Positions 39,387 through 48,345 of a stretch of 64,000 nucleotides of DNA are shown here, piece by piece; position 1 is the stretch's first letter, and the number at the start of each line of letters is the position of its first letter. Source of the stretch: UBA5704 sp036380715. Lineage in GTDB: Bacteria > Acidobacteriota > Thermoanaerobaculia > Multivoradales > UBA5704. Below the pieces are notes generated by a model. The model was not told the origin of the DNA. It searched no databases and saw only the letters and a list, made by a program, of their open reading frames with translations. The DNA is taken from the NCBI GenBank assembly GCA_036380715.1, contig DASVEF010000278.1, positions 1 through 64,000 of the forward strand. The letters run 5' to 3'. Both the position numbers and the translations under genes were made by a program.

Positions 39387-42298
39387 AACGGATTGCCGAA
39401 GGTCAGGTGCATCTTGAAGGAATCTTCTTCTCCCTCGCGATCGAGCTTCCATCCGATGTCGCCCCGGATGGGCCCGATCGGCGAGAGCCAGCGGAGGCCG
39501 AGACCGACGCCCGACTTCACACCGCCGGGGTCGATGTCCCGCCAGTCCGCCCAGATGTTGCCGGCGTCGTAGAAGACGACCCCCTCGAACGAGGTGAAGA
39601 TCGGGAACCGGTACTCCAGGTTGAAGAGGAGCAACCCGTTGCCGCCGACCGAGGCGAAGTCCCCGGAGCGCCCCGGGTTCTCGATCAGGGTCTGGCCCCG
39701 GATGCCCAGATCGTCGCGGTCGTAGGCCCGGTGCGTGGTGCCGCCTCCGGCGAAAAAGCGCTCGTCGATGAACACGTTCCTGTTGGGAAACTCGTCCGTG
39801 TCCGGAAGCTCGGGGCTCTCCTCGCTGAGATCTCCGAAAGGCTCGATCGCGCCGGCGCGCAGGCTCGCCGCCACCACGCCGAAGCCGGGGTCGAGGTACT
39901 GGGTCTGCTGGACGAAGAGCTTGAGGAAGTCCCCTTGGGCGCCCAGGGCAGGGAAGGCCCATTGAAGCTGGCCAAATGAGCTCCACCCGTGGGTCGCGAG
40001 CACCGGGTCGTTGCGGCGGTCCCAGAGGAAGCTCGAGAGCAGGCTGGAGATCCAGAGATCGCGGTCCTCCCGTTCGTCCTCATCCACAGGGAAACCGATG
40101 TCGGGGTCGGCGTCGACGAACCGGTAGTCGTAGGCCAGGCTCACCCGGCGGCTGGTGAAGAGCTTGGCCGCCTCGATCCGGGCGCCGTAACGGATGACAT
40201 CCCAGTCATCCTTTTTCTCGTCGAAATAGAAGACTGAATAGGTGAGGGGGATCGCGTACCCTCCCACGTAGGGCTGGTCGAAAAGGACGCGGAAGCTCAG
40301 GTCCAACGGGCGGTCACTCACCTGCAGCTCGGATGGGTTCACGCTCGCCCGCAGGTCGGTGCGCAGGCTGAAGGCGCGGCCGGCTACGTTGTTGTGGACG
40401 AAGGTGAAGCCGCCCCGGGGGCGCCACGGCTCCTCGTCGCCGTCTTCGCTGTACTCCACGCCCAGGCTGTAGCTGACGCGGCGCGGCAGGCCCTCTTCGA
40501 CGCGCACGATCAGGTCGCTCTCGGAGGAGCCTGGAGCGCCGCGGGACAGCTCCACCTGCACGCTGGAGAAGATGCCGAGCCGGTAGAGGTCGCGCTCGAT
40601 CTCCAGGCGCCGGGTCTCGCTGATCGGGTCTCCGGGATCCACCCCCAGGGTGCGCTGGATGACCTCGCCGCGGGTGCGCCGGTTGCCGCGCACGATCACC
40701 CGGTCGAGGATCGTCTGTTCCCCTTCGAAGACCTCGACCGTGACGTCCACGAGGGTGCGGTCCGGGTTCCAGTCGGAGCGCGCGGAGACCTGGGCCTGCG
40801 CGTACCCCTGGTCGCGGTACTGCTGACGGATGACGCCCAGCGTGCGGTCGAGGAGGAAGGGGTGGAACGGTCCCCCTTCCTGGAGCGGCAGGCCTCCCTG
40901 GAGGGCGTCCAGGTCGAGCGACTCGACGCCGCGGAATTCGAGGTTGACGAGCTGCTGCCGGGGGCCCTCTTCGACCGGGATCTCCAGGGAGAGGTCCTGC
41001 CCGGTCTCCTCGACCTGCGGCGGCCCCACCTCGGCCTGGGCATAACCCTGGAGGGCATAGTAGCGGCGGATGTTCTCCAGGTCGGCCTCCAGCTCGCTCT
41101 GCACCAGCTTGCCGCTGCCGAGGTTGAGGAGGCTGCGCTCGGCGGTGGACATCAGCTCCGCGAGCTGATCGTCTGCGAACGCCTCGTTGCCCGTGATCTC
41201 GACCTCCCGCAGGGTGTATTCCGGCCCGGGCTGGACGCGGAGGGTCAGCGCCAGGGTGTCGTCGGTCCGCTGCTGGTCGAAGTCGACTTCGACCTTGTAG
41301 TGCCCCTCGCGCTGGTAATGGTCCTTGATCCGCTGCGAGGCCTGGAGAAGCAGGGCCTCGTCGTAGCCCTGGTCGCCGAGGAACGGGAGCAGGTTCCTGC
41401 GGCGGAGCTGCTTTTCTTCGGCGCCGATCACCAGGAGGGTGACCTTCGGCCCCACCTCGATCGGGTAGGTCAGGCGGACCGTACCGCTCTGCAGCTCGAT
41501 CTCCTCGGCCGGCCGGTCCACGCGGGCGGTCCGGTAGCCCTGCCGGACGAGCCAGGTCTGGAGGCGGTCGGCGTCCTCGCGCACGGCGCGCCGGGCGAAG
41601 GGGTCGCCCGGTTTCACCTCCAGGCGCTCGATGAGGGCCGGCGGCTGGAAGGGGGCGATCGGGCCGTCGAACGTGACGCTCTCGACCCGGGTCTGCGGCC
41701 CGCTCTGGATGCGGTAGACCACCGTGGCGCGCCGGGTCTCGGGGTTGGTGACCACCTGGACGCGGACGTCGGCGTGGAAATAGCCGCGGTCGTTGTAGTG
41801 CTCCTGAAGGCTGTTGACGCCCTGGATGACCCGTTCCTCGCTCAGGGGCTCGGCCACGTTCTGCGGGATCTCGCGCCGGAGCTCGCCCTCCCGTAGCCCG
41901 AGCTCCCCTTCCAGGCGGATCTCCTCAACCCGTACCACGGGCCGCAGCACCAGCATCGCCACCACTCCCTGGCCGGTCTCGTCGGGTTGGCTGTAGAGCT
42001 CGGCCTGGGAGCCGATGCCGGTCGCCTGGACATGGCGCAAGGTGCTGGCGATCTCCTCCTCGGTCAGCGGCTTGCCGACCTCCAGGGTGATGAGGCGTTC
42101 CAGCTCTTCGAGCTGCTCCTCCTCGAGCTCGACCTCGCTGCGGATCTCGACAGCGGTGACGACAGGTCCCTGCTCCTCCACCGCCGCGGGCTCAGTCTCG
42201 GCAGGCGGCGGGGACGGCTCCGTCTGGGCGGCGGCGAGGTGGGCGGTGGCGAGGAGGAGCAGGATGATGGCGGCCAGGAGGCGCCGCTGGACCCTCAC
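39383..42298 (-). CDS. Omp85 outer-membrane assembly protein (BamA/TamA family)
   Basis: A 971-residue outer-membrane protein: signal peptide (LLAAIILLLLATAHLAAAQ), then about six or seven POTRA repeats (VVRVEEIRLEGELGLREGEL; YTLREVEITGNEAFADDQLA; TILDRVIVRGNRRTRGEVIQ) and a C-terminal 16-strand barrel ending in Phe (LTFGNPF). The FFAGGGTTHRAYDRDDLGIR GQ segment is the 'GG...RGY'-type loop. The next gene upstream on the same strand is tamB, so a TamA-like partner role is likely, though the number of POTRAs is high. The GTG start lies within a dispersed palindromic repeat. Confidence 0.88.
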   Translation of the reverse strand: MRVQRRLLAAIILLLLATAHLAAAQTEPSPPPAETEPAAVEEQGPVVTAVEIRSEVELEEEQLEELERLITLEVGKPLTEEEIASTLRHVQATGIGSQAELYSQPDETGQGVVAMLVLRPVVRVEEIRLEGELGLREGELRREIPQNVAEPLSEERVIQGVNSLQEHYNDRGYFHADVRVQVVTNPETRRATVVYRIQSGPQTRVESVTFDGPIAPFQPPALIERLEVKPGDPFARRAVREDADRLQTWLVRQGYRTARVDRPAEEIELQSGTVRLTYPIEVGPKVTLLVIGAEEKQLRRRNLLPFLGDQGYDEALLLQASQRIKDHYQREGHYKVEVDFDQQRTDDTLALTLRVQPGPEYTLREVEITGNEAFADDQLAELMSTAERSLLNLGSGKLVQSELEADLENIRRYYALQGYAQAEVGPPQVEETGQDLSLEIPVEEGPRQQLVNLEFRGVESLDLDALQGGLPLQEGGPFHPFLLDRTLGVIRQQYRDQGYAQAQVSARSDWNPDRTLVDVTVEVFEGEQTILDRVIVRGNRRTRGEVIQRTLGVDPGDPISETRRLEIERDLYRLGIFSSVQVELSRGAPGSSESDLIVRVEEGLPRRVSYSLGVEYSEDGDEEPWRPRGGFTFVHNNVAGRAFSLRTDLRASVNPSELQVSDRPLDLSFRVLFDQPYVGGYAIPLTYSVFYFDEKKDDWDVIRYGARIEAAKLFTSRRVSLAYDYRFVDADPDIGFPVDEDEREDRDLWISSLLSSFLWDRRNDPVLATHGWSSFGQLQWAFPALGAQGDFLKLFVQQTQYLDPGFGVVAASLRAGAIEPFGDLSEESPELPDTDEFPNRNVFIDERFFAGGGTTHRAYDRDDLGIRGQTLIENPGRSGDFASVGGNGLLLFNLEYRFPIFTSFEGVVFYDAGNIWADWRDIDPGGVKSGVGLGLRWLSPIGPIRGDIGWKLDREGEEDSFKMHLTFGNPF

Positions 42299-42346
42299 CC
42301 CCTGACCCCCTCTCCCGGTGACGGGAGAGGGGACGGGGGTGAGGGC
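42292..42346. repeat. GC-rich intergenic palindrome, copy 6
   Basis: CCCTCACCCCCTGACCCCCT, hairpin CTCCCGGTGACGGGAG, then the inverse half. It covers the start codon and likely ribosome-binding region of the Omp85 gene. Confidence 0.75.
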
Positions 42347-42384
42347 CCACGTGGCGTCCGTACCAGGATCTCGGAGGCACCCTC

Positions 42385-45300
42385 TCAAAACCGCTTCTCC
42401 CACTCCGCGTCGACGGCGTAGGCGTCTTCCTCGCCGTCCCAGGTCAGGACCAGCAAGACGTTGTCGGCCACCTGCCACTCGGCCCGCATCAGGAACTCCT
42501 CAGAGGCCGATGGATTGGTGCTGTAGGTGACGAAGAGATCTCTGGAGATGCGCTTGCCGACCGTGAGGCGGACGCCGCCGACCGTACCGCCGCGGGTGCC
42601 GGTCCACTGTGGGTCGATGCGGAAGCGGTCGAAGCCGAAGAGGGAGCCCACGCGCTCGCCCACCAGAGAGGCGGCCTGCCCGGCGAGGAAGGTCTGCGCA
42701 CCCACGTTCGATTCGCTCCGCTCGCCCGGAGCGAGCAGCCGGCCCTCGCCCTCCAGCTCCTGGCCGGTGGCGAGCAGGGCCAGCACCTCCAGGTCGGCCA
42801 GACCCTCGTCGGAGGAGAAGTTGACGCTCAAGCGGTCCAGGGTGCCCGACAGGTTGAGGGCGATGTCGTAGTTGCGCACCTCGGTCCGCGCCACGATGTC
42901 GATGACGGGATCGATGCGGTTCGGGTTGTTGAAGGTGAGGAGCCCGCGTTCGATCTCGTAGGTGTTGTCGGCGTAGACCACGGTGCCACCCTCTTCCAGC
43001 TCCACCTGGCCGAAGAGGACCGGGTTCGCCAGGGTGCCCCGCAGCCAGAGGTCCACGTCGCCCCGCAGGCTGGCGACGTTGTTGGTGACGCGCAGGGCGT
43101 CCCGCCCGGAGATCTGGACGTTGAGCTGCGTGGTGGCCAGGAATTCGTCGGTCTCGATCACCTCCACCCGCTCGCGCTGCAGCATGCCGCGCAGCAGGTC
43201 CAGGGTGCCGATCTGGACATCTTCCAGATAGAACAGGCGGTCGAGGCGGACGTCGCCGCGGATCACCCGGCCCTGGGCGCCGCCGGACACCAGGGCGATG
43301 TCCGCGTCGCCCCGGGAGAGGAACCCTTCGGGGTAGCGGAGGCTGAGGTCTTCGGCCGAGACCTGCAGGCGGTAGGAGAGCTCCTCGTTGGGCCGCGGCA
43401 GGCCCAGCCGGCCGGAGGCGAGAATCCGCCCTCCGCCCACCCGGGCGCGCAGCCCTTCCAGCTCGATGCCGTTGCGCGTGAAGAAGACGAAGCCCTGGAT
43501 GTCCTCCACCGCGCTCGGGAAGTTGGGGACGATCAGCCGCGCCTCCCGGATCTCCCCCTGGCCGCTGAGCACCGGGGCCTCGGCCGTGCCGCGCACGGTG
43601 GCCAGGACGTCCAGGTAGCCCTCGACATCGATCTCCGGAGCGAACAGCTCCGCCCAGACCGCAGAGAGAGTGCTTTCGATGTTCAGGTCGAGCGGCACGG
43701 TGTCGCCGAACCCGACGGTGCCGGAGGCGAAGAAAGTGCTCTCGGTCTGCGCCTCGCCGACGTAGAAGGAGCGGATCTCCAGCCTCTCGGAGGAGAGGGC
43801 CACGACCACCGGCTCCAGGTTGGCGACCGCGTGCCCCTCGTACTGCGCCCGCAGGTCCGCCAGGCGCAGCTCCCCGCGCCAGGCGCCCTGGGAGAAGTCG
43901 GCGTCGAAGGCCAGGGTGCCCAGGAACGAGCCCTGGAACTCGGGCACCGGCTGCGGCGAGGCGAGGCGCGCGAGGGCGGCGAGCTCGTCGCTGCGCACGT
44001 CGAAGGCGAGGTCGGCCCGCTCCCGGTCGAGCCGGCCGCCGCCGTCGAAGGAGACCAGGCCGAGCAGCGAGCCCGTGGCGCGCAGCGATTCGCCGTCCCA
44101 GGAGAGCAGGGCCTGCGCGGTGCCGCTCTGGCCGTTCTCGCCGAGCGTCCGGCCGGCCAGCTCGAGATTGGAGCCGAGCACCCGCACCGTGGCCTCGGGC
44201 TTCTCCAGGGTGCCGCCGATCACCGCGGCCACCGATACCTGGCCGCCCAGCCGGCCGCCGAGGGCGGCGCGGAAGGGATCCGCGGCCAGCGACAGCGACG
44301 GCGCATCGATCGTGAAGTCGAGGGTCCCCCCGCCCTCCCGGCCGGGCATGCCGTCGAACGCTCCGGTGACCAGGACGTTGCCCGCGGCGGTCAGGGCCAC
44401 CGCGCGGTTCACCCGCACCTGCGACCCTGCGAAGGTGACGTTCGCCTGCACCCGTCCCACCTCGGCGTCGGCGATCGCCAGGTCCACGGCCTCGAAGTCG
44501 GCCTGCCCGGTCAGGTTCTCGACCTGGCCGCGCAGGTCCACGCGGCCGGTGACCACGCCCCGGACCGGCCACTCCTGGGCGACCGAAGCGGGGAGGAGGA
44601 AGCCGGCGACCGAGGAGGCCGGCCACTGGCGCGCGTCCACCGCCAGGGTCAGCGGCTCGCCAGCCACCGTCTCCCCCTCTTCCGGGATCGGCACCCGGCC
44701 GGCGACTGTCATCACCCCCTGGCCGGCGGCCAGGGTGAGGTCGAGGTCCTCGATCGCGTCCGGCCGGATCGTCAGCGAGCCGCGGGCCGACTCGGCGCGG
44801 AGGTCGGGCGTGACGGCGTTCTGGAGATCGAGGCTCAGACGGGCCGTGTACTCGTCGCGGACGAAGGTCACCGTCCCTGCCAGGGTCCCCTGGCCGGCCG
44901 TGGGGAGCCAGAACGGGGGCTCCTCGCCCGGCTTGGCGTCCTCGCGGAGCAGCGGCGTGAGCACGCCGAGATCCCGGCTGACCAGCCGGTAGCCCAGCCG
45001 GCCGGAGACCCGGTCGAGGTCGAGCACGAAGCCGGTCCCCTCGATGATCTGCGACGGCGCCGTGAGCCGGATCGCGTTGCTCGTCACGATGCCGCGGTCG
45101 AGCCGCAGCGGGACGGTCCCGGAGATGGGGACCGCGCCCCGCCGCCGCACCCCCTGGATGCGCAGGTCGGCGGAGCCGCTGCCGGCGACGACCGCCTCGG
45201 TGTTGAACCGGTACCTGAGGGTGCCGCCGACGTTGGCGCCCAGGCTGCCGACGACCGGGAAATCGTCGTCCGGAAACTGGTCGCGGATCAGGGCCTGGAG

Positions 45301-46452
45301 CCCGAGTCCGGAGAAGGCGAGGTCGAGGTCCACGGGCGTGCCCGCCCGCCCCTGGTCGTCGACGGTGACCGCGATCAGCCCTTCGACGTTGCCCCCCGCA
45401 TAGCTCGCCTTCCGCACCTGCACGTCCAGGGTGTCGCGCCCGCCCACGAGATCGGCCTCGACGCCGCGGAATTCGCGGTTCAGGACGGCGATGCGCGGCG
45501 AGGCGATCTCTCCCGAGTACGACAGGTCCCTGCCGGCGAGCTCGACGCCGCCGCGGAAGGTGAACGGCCCCTCCATGGGCTCCTTCATGTAGCCCAGCCG
45601 GTTGGCGAGCTGGGCCCCGCCCTGGGCGTCGATCCGCACCTCGACCCGTCTCCCCGGCTCCTTCCAGGCGATGTCGCCGTCGATGCGGGCCCGCAGGTCC
45701 GGGCCGACAAACCGCCCGGTGACGATGCGGATCTTCCCCTGCCGCGGATCGAGGCTCCCCCGGACCGACACGGTCGCCGCCCAGGGGAGCGCGTTGGGCA
45801 GCGTGGTCACCACCTCTTGGGCGGTGATCAGGGCGTCCAGCCGCTCCCCCCCTTCCCCGCCGCGGGCGGCCTGGCCGGTCAGGCGCCCCCAGACCGCCTT
45901 GGCGTCGATCGAAAGGGGAAGCCGGCGCTCGTTGACGCGCAGCGTCCCGTTCTGCACCAGGACGCGGCCGATCTGCAGCTCGAAGCGGCGGGGCGCGTCC
46001 TTCTGCGATCGCCACTCCGGCAGGTTCGTGGTGCCGTCGGGATTGAACTGCAGATAGATGTCGGGCCGGATGACCTCGACCTGCTCCAGCCGCAGCACGC
46101 GCCGTTCCAGGTCCTGCCAGGTGGACTGGATGCGGACCAGCGGGGCGCGCGCCACGTCCGGATCGCCGGGCCGCGGGCCGGGGACGACCACGTCGTGCAG
46201 CTCCACGGCCGGGGGCAGGAAGGTGAAGTCGAGCTCGCCCACCTGCACCGGGCGTCCCAGCTTCTCGGAGACCGCGGCGACCACGCGGGCCGCGGCCTGC
46301 CGGCGGGCATAGGGGCTCTGGATGAACAGGAGGAGCGCCACCAGCGCGGCGGTCGCCAGCACGAGGCCCCAGATGAAGGGACGGACGACCCAGCGGCGCA
46401 TCCGGCCGTGCCGCCGGCGCGGAGGTGTCCCAGAGGGTGTCTCAGAAGCCAT
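42385..46452 (-). CDS. tamB: TamB-like translocation/assembly protein
   Basis: A 1355-residue protein: one N-terminal transmembrane helix (FIWGLVLATAALVALLLFIQ), a long repetitive beta-rich AsmA/TamB body (e.g. LDRVSGRLGYRLVSRDLGVL) and the C-terminal DUF490 domain (LNVQISGRDALRVTNNVASL RGDVDLWLRGTLANPVLFGQ; LALLATGQELEGEG) ending in a strand ending in Phe. Such proteins bridge the periplasm and are thought to move phospholipids or assist outer-membrane protein assembly with TamA. The ATG at 46452 follows GCGGAG. It is followed by the Omp85 gene 86 nt downstream. Confidence 0.9.
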   Translation of the reverse strand: MASETPSGTPPRRRHGRMRRWVVRPFIWGLVLATAALVALLLFIQSPYARRQAAARVVAAVSEKLGRPVQVGELDFTFLPPAVELHDVVVPGPRPGDPDVARAPLVRIQSTWQDLERRVLRLEQVEVIRPDIYLQFNPDGTTNLPEWRSQKDAPRRFELQIGRVLVQNGTLRVNERRLPLSIDAKAVWGRLTGQAARGGEGGERLDALITAQEVVTTLPNALPWAATVSVRGSLDPRQGKIRIVTGRFVGPDLRARIDGDIAWKEPGRRVEVRIDAQGGAQLANRLGYMKEPMEGPFTFRGGVELAGRDLSYSGEIASPRIAVLNREFRGVEADLVGGRDTLDVQVRKASYAGGNVEGLIAVTVDDQGRAGTPVDLDLAFSGLGLQALIRDQFPDDDFPVVGSLGANVGGTLRYRFNTEAVVAGSGSADLRIQGVRRRGAVPISGTVPLRLDRGIVTSNAIRLTAPSQIIEGTGFVLDLDRVSGRLGYRLVSRDLGVLTPLLREDAKPGEEPPFWLPTAGQGTLAGTVTFVRDEYTARLSLDLQNAVTPDLRAESARGSLTIRPDAIEDLDLTLAAGQGVMTVAGRVPIPEEGETVAGEPLTLAVDARQWPASSVAGFLLPASVAQEWPVRGVVTGRVDLRGQVENLTGQADFEAVDLAIADAEVGRVQANVTFAGSQVRVNRAVALTAAGNVLVTGAFDGMPGREGGGTLDFTIDAPSLSLAADPFRAALGGRLGGQVSVAAVIGGTLEKPEATVRVLGSNLELAGRTLGENGQSGTAQALLSWDGESLRATGSLLGLVSFDGGGRLDRERADLAFDVRSDELAALARLASPQPVPEFQGSFLGTLAFDADFSQGAWRGELRLADLRAQYEGHAVANLEPVVVALSSERLEIRSFYVGEAQTESTFFASGTVGFGDTVPLDLNIESTLSAVWAELFAPEIDVEGYLDVLATVRGTAEAPVLSGQGEIREARLIVPNFPSAVEDIQGFVFFTRNGIELEGLRARVGGGRILASGRLGLPRPNEELSYRLQVSAEDLSLRYPEGFLSRGDADIALVSGGAQGRVIRGDVRLDRLFYLEDVQIGTLDLLRGMLQRERVEVIETDEFLATTQLNVQISGRDALRVTNNVASLRGDVDLWLRGTLANPVLFGQVELEEGGTVVYADNTYEIERGLLTFNNPNRIDPVIDIVARTEVRNYDIALNLSGTLDRLSVNFSSDEGLADLEVLALLATGQELEGEGRLLAPGERSESNVGAQTFLAGQAASLVGERVGSLFGFDRFRIDPQWTGTRGGTVGGVRLTVGKRISRDLFVTYSTNPSASEEFLMRAEWQVADNVLLVLTWDGEEDAYAVDAEWEKRF

Positions 46453-46470
46453 GTCGCTCCGCGGCCGGGC

Positions 46471-46545
46471 CCTCACCCCCGGCCCCTCGATTTTCACTGC
46501 TTTTTCCCCCTCTCCCCCCGGGAGAGGGGGTCAGGGGGTGAGGGC
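46471..46545. repeat. GC-rich intergenic palindrome, copy 7 (interrupted)
   Basis: CCTCACCCCCGGCCCCTCGA, then an A/T-rich insert, then CCCCCTCTCC...GGGAGAGGGGGTCAGGGGG. The copy contains about 20 nt not found in the others. Confidence 0.65.
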
Positions 46546-46560
46546 TCAACGGAGCGTCGC

Positions 46561-47502
46561 TCACGGCTGGGCTTCCTTCGCGGGGTTCTCGGTGTTCTCG
46601 GTGTTCTCGATCTTCTCAGACGGGCCGTCGAGCCCTCCCCAGCGCAGCTTGCCGCGCAGGTTGTCGAAGAAGCCGCGCCCGCCGACCTTGATCAGGCGGA
46701 TGCCGGAAGGGCTGCGGCTGATGCGGACGACGTCGCGGTAGCCGAGGGTGGTGCCTTCCTGGCCGTCCAGCGTGAGATAGACCTCCTCGCGCTGCGTCTC
46801 CAGGGTCACTTCGATCTGGCCGGTGTCGGGCACCACGATCGGCCGCAGCGACAGGGCGTGCGGGCAGATGGGGGTGAGCACCGCGACCGGCAGCAGCGGG
46901 CTCAGGATCGGCCCGCCCGCCGACAGGTTGTAGGCGGTCGAGCCCGTGGGGGTCGAGATGATCAGCCCGTCGGCGCGAAAGCGGGAGATCAGGTGGCCGT
47001 CGATGCGCAGCGTCAGCTCGATGATGCGGGCGAGCGCGCTCTTGTTGATGACCGCGTCGTTGAGCACCCGGTAGCGCATCGAGCCGCTGCCGTTGCGCTG
47101 GACCTGGACGTCGAACAGCGAGCGCTCCTCGGTATCGAAGCGGCCGGAGAGCACCTGGACCATGGAGGGATAGAGCTCGCCCCGGTTGATCTCGGTCAGG
47201 AAGCCGAGGTTGCCGAGGTTGACCCCCAGGATCGGCACCGCCGGGGAGAGGGCGCGCGCCACGGCCAGCAGCGTGCCGTCGCCGCCGAGCACCACCACCA
47301 GGCCGCAGGGGTCACCGGGGCGGAACGGCCGCTCGCCTCCGCCTCCCCCGGCGCGCAGGGTGGCCTCGTCGAGCGCAACTCCGAGACCGCGGCGGCGCAG
47401 CCACTCGGCCAGCTCGTGGGCGGTGTCGACGGCGTCGCGGCTCGCCGCCTTGGCGACGATGCCGATCGCCTCGATCTTCTGGGCCTTGCGCTTGCGGCTC
47501 AT
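46561..47502 (-). CDS. nadK: NAD kinase
   Basis: A 313-residue ATP-NAD kinase. LVVVLGGDGTLLAVARALSP carries the GGDGT motif, followed by GVNLGNLGFLTEI, VLNDAVINK, FRADGLIISTPTGSTAYNLS AGGPI and SPICPH-type TPICPHALSLRPIVVP. It phosphorylates NAD to NADP in the cytosol. The C-terminal about 35 residues (SEKIENTENTENPAKEAQP) are a low-complexity addition encoded by short DNA repeats. The start overlaps the tlyA stop by 4 nt, an association seen in other bacteria. Confidence 0.95.
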   Translation of the reverse strand: MSRKRKAQKIEAIGIVAKAASRDAVDTAHELAEWLRRRGLGVALDEATLRAGGGGGERPFRPGDPCGLVVVLGGDGTLLAVARALSPAVPILGVNLGNLGFLTEINRGELYPSMVQVLSGRFDTEERSLFDVQVQRNGSGSMRYRVLNDAVINKSALARIIELTLRIDGHLISRFRADGLIISTPTGSTAYNLSAGGPILSPLLPVAVLTPICPHALSLRPIVVPDTGQIEVTLETQREEVYLTLDGQEGTTLGYRDVVRISRSPSGIRLIKVGGRGFFDNLRGKLRWGGLDGPSEKIENTENTENPAKEAQP

Positions 47503-48233
47503 TCCGCCTCCCGGCGCCGCAGCAGGGCGAAGCTCTCGCGGTTGCCCCCGGTGCCGTGGACGGGCGAGTCGAAGACCCCGACAATTTCCAGGCCCAGCCC
47601 CGCCAGCTCCGCGACGCAGCCGCTCACCACCCGCTGCCGCACCGTCTCGTCGCGCAGGATACCCCCTTTGCCGACCACCCCGCGGCCCGCCTCGAACTGC
47701 GGCTTGATCATGGGCAGGAGAAGGCCGTCAGACGCCAGGTGCGGGAGCAGCGCCGGGACCACCTTGGCCAGGGAGATGAACGAGACGTCGATGGTGATCA
47801 GCCGGCAGGGCTCAGGCAGGGCGTCAGGGGCGAGGTGGCGGGCGTTGATCCTCTCCATCACCACCACCCGCGGATCGTTGCGCAGCCGCTGGTCGAGCTG
47901 GCCGTAGCCGACGTCGAGGGCATAGACGCGGGACGCTCCCCTCTGCAGGAGACAGTCGGTGAACCCTCCAGTGGACGCTCCGACGTCCAGGCAGACCCAT
48001 CCGGCCGGATCGATCCCGAGCTCGTCGAGGGCCGCGGCCAGCTTGCGCCCGGCGCGGGAGACGAACGGCTCCTTGGGCGCCAGCACCTCCAGCCGGGCGG
48101 CCGCGGGCACGTCGGTGCCGGCCTTGTCCACCCGCCGGCCGTCCACCTCCACGACGCCCGCCATGACGGCGCGCCGCGCCTGCTCACGGCTGAGGAACAT
48201 CCCCCGGTCGACCAGAAGCTGATCCAGACGCAC
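47499..48233 (-). CDS. tlyA: TlyA family rRNA 2'-O-methyltransferase
   Basis: A 244-residue S4-plus-SPOUT-like/FtsJ protein. The S4 domain is RLDQLLVDRGMFLSREQARR AVMAGVVEVDG; the methyltransferase has CLDVGASTGGFTDCLLQRGA SAM-binding motif, DVGYGQLDQRLRNDPRVVVM and DVSFISLAKVVPALL. TlyA methylates 16S/23S rRNA (C1409/C1920 in mycobacteria) or acts as hemolysin A. The GTG at 48233 is chosen because the family begins 'RLD.LLV..G' and AAGGGGG lies upstream; a longer ATG-started frame would add non-conserved residues. Confidence 0.92.
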   Translation of the reverse strand: MRLDQLLVDRGMFLSREQARRAVMAGVVEVDGRRVDKAGTDVPAAARLEVLAPKEPFVSRAGRKLAAALDELGIDPAGWVCLDVGASTGGFTDCLLQRGASRVYALDVGYGQLDQRLRNDPRVVVMERINARHLAPDALPEPCRLITIDVSFISLAKVVPALLPHLASDGLLLPMIKPQFEAGRGVVGKGGILRDETVRQRVVSGCVAELAGLGLEIVGVFDSPVHGTGGNRESFALLRRREAE

Positions 48234-48345
48234 TCGGCATGCCCCCTTCGACTCCTCACCCCACTCCACTGCTTCCATTTTCCCTTGCCGCGGAAGCAAG
48301 GACAAAAAGGACAACAAGGACTCCAAGGACGAGGAACATGTCATT

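Noticed and set aside
43831..47907. Very long forward open frame opposite tamB and nadK
   Set aside because: Antisense shadow of highly GC-rich coding sequence; no family resemblance, whereas the reverse frames encode TamB and NAD kinase.
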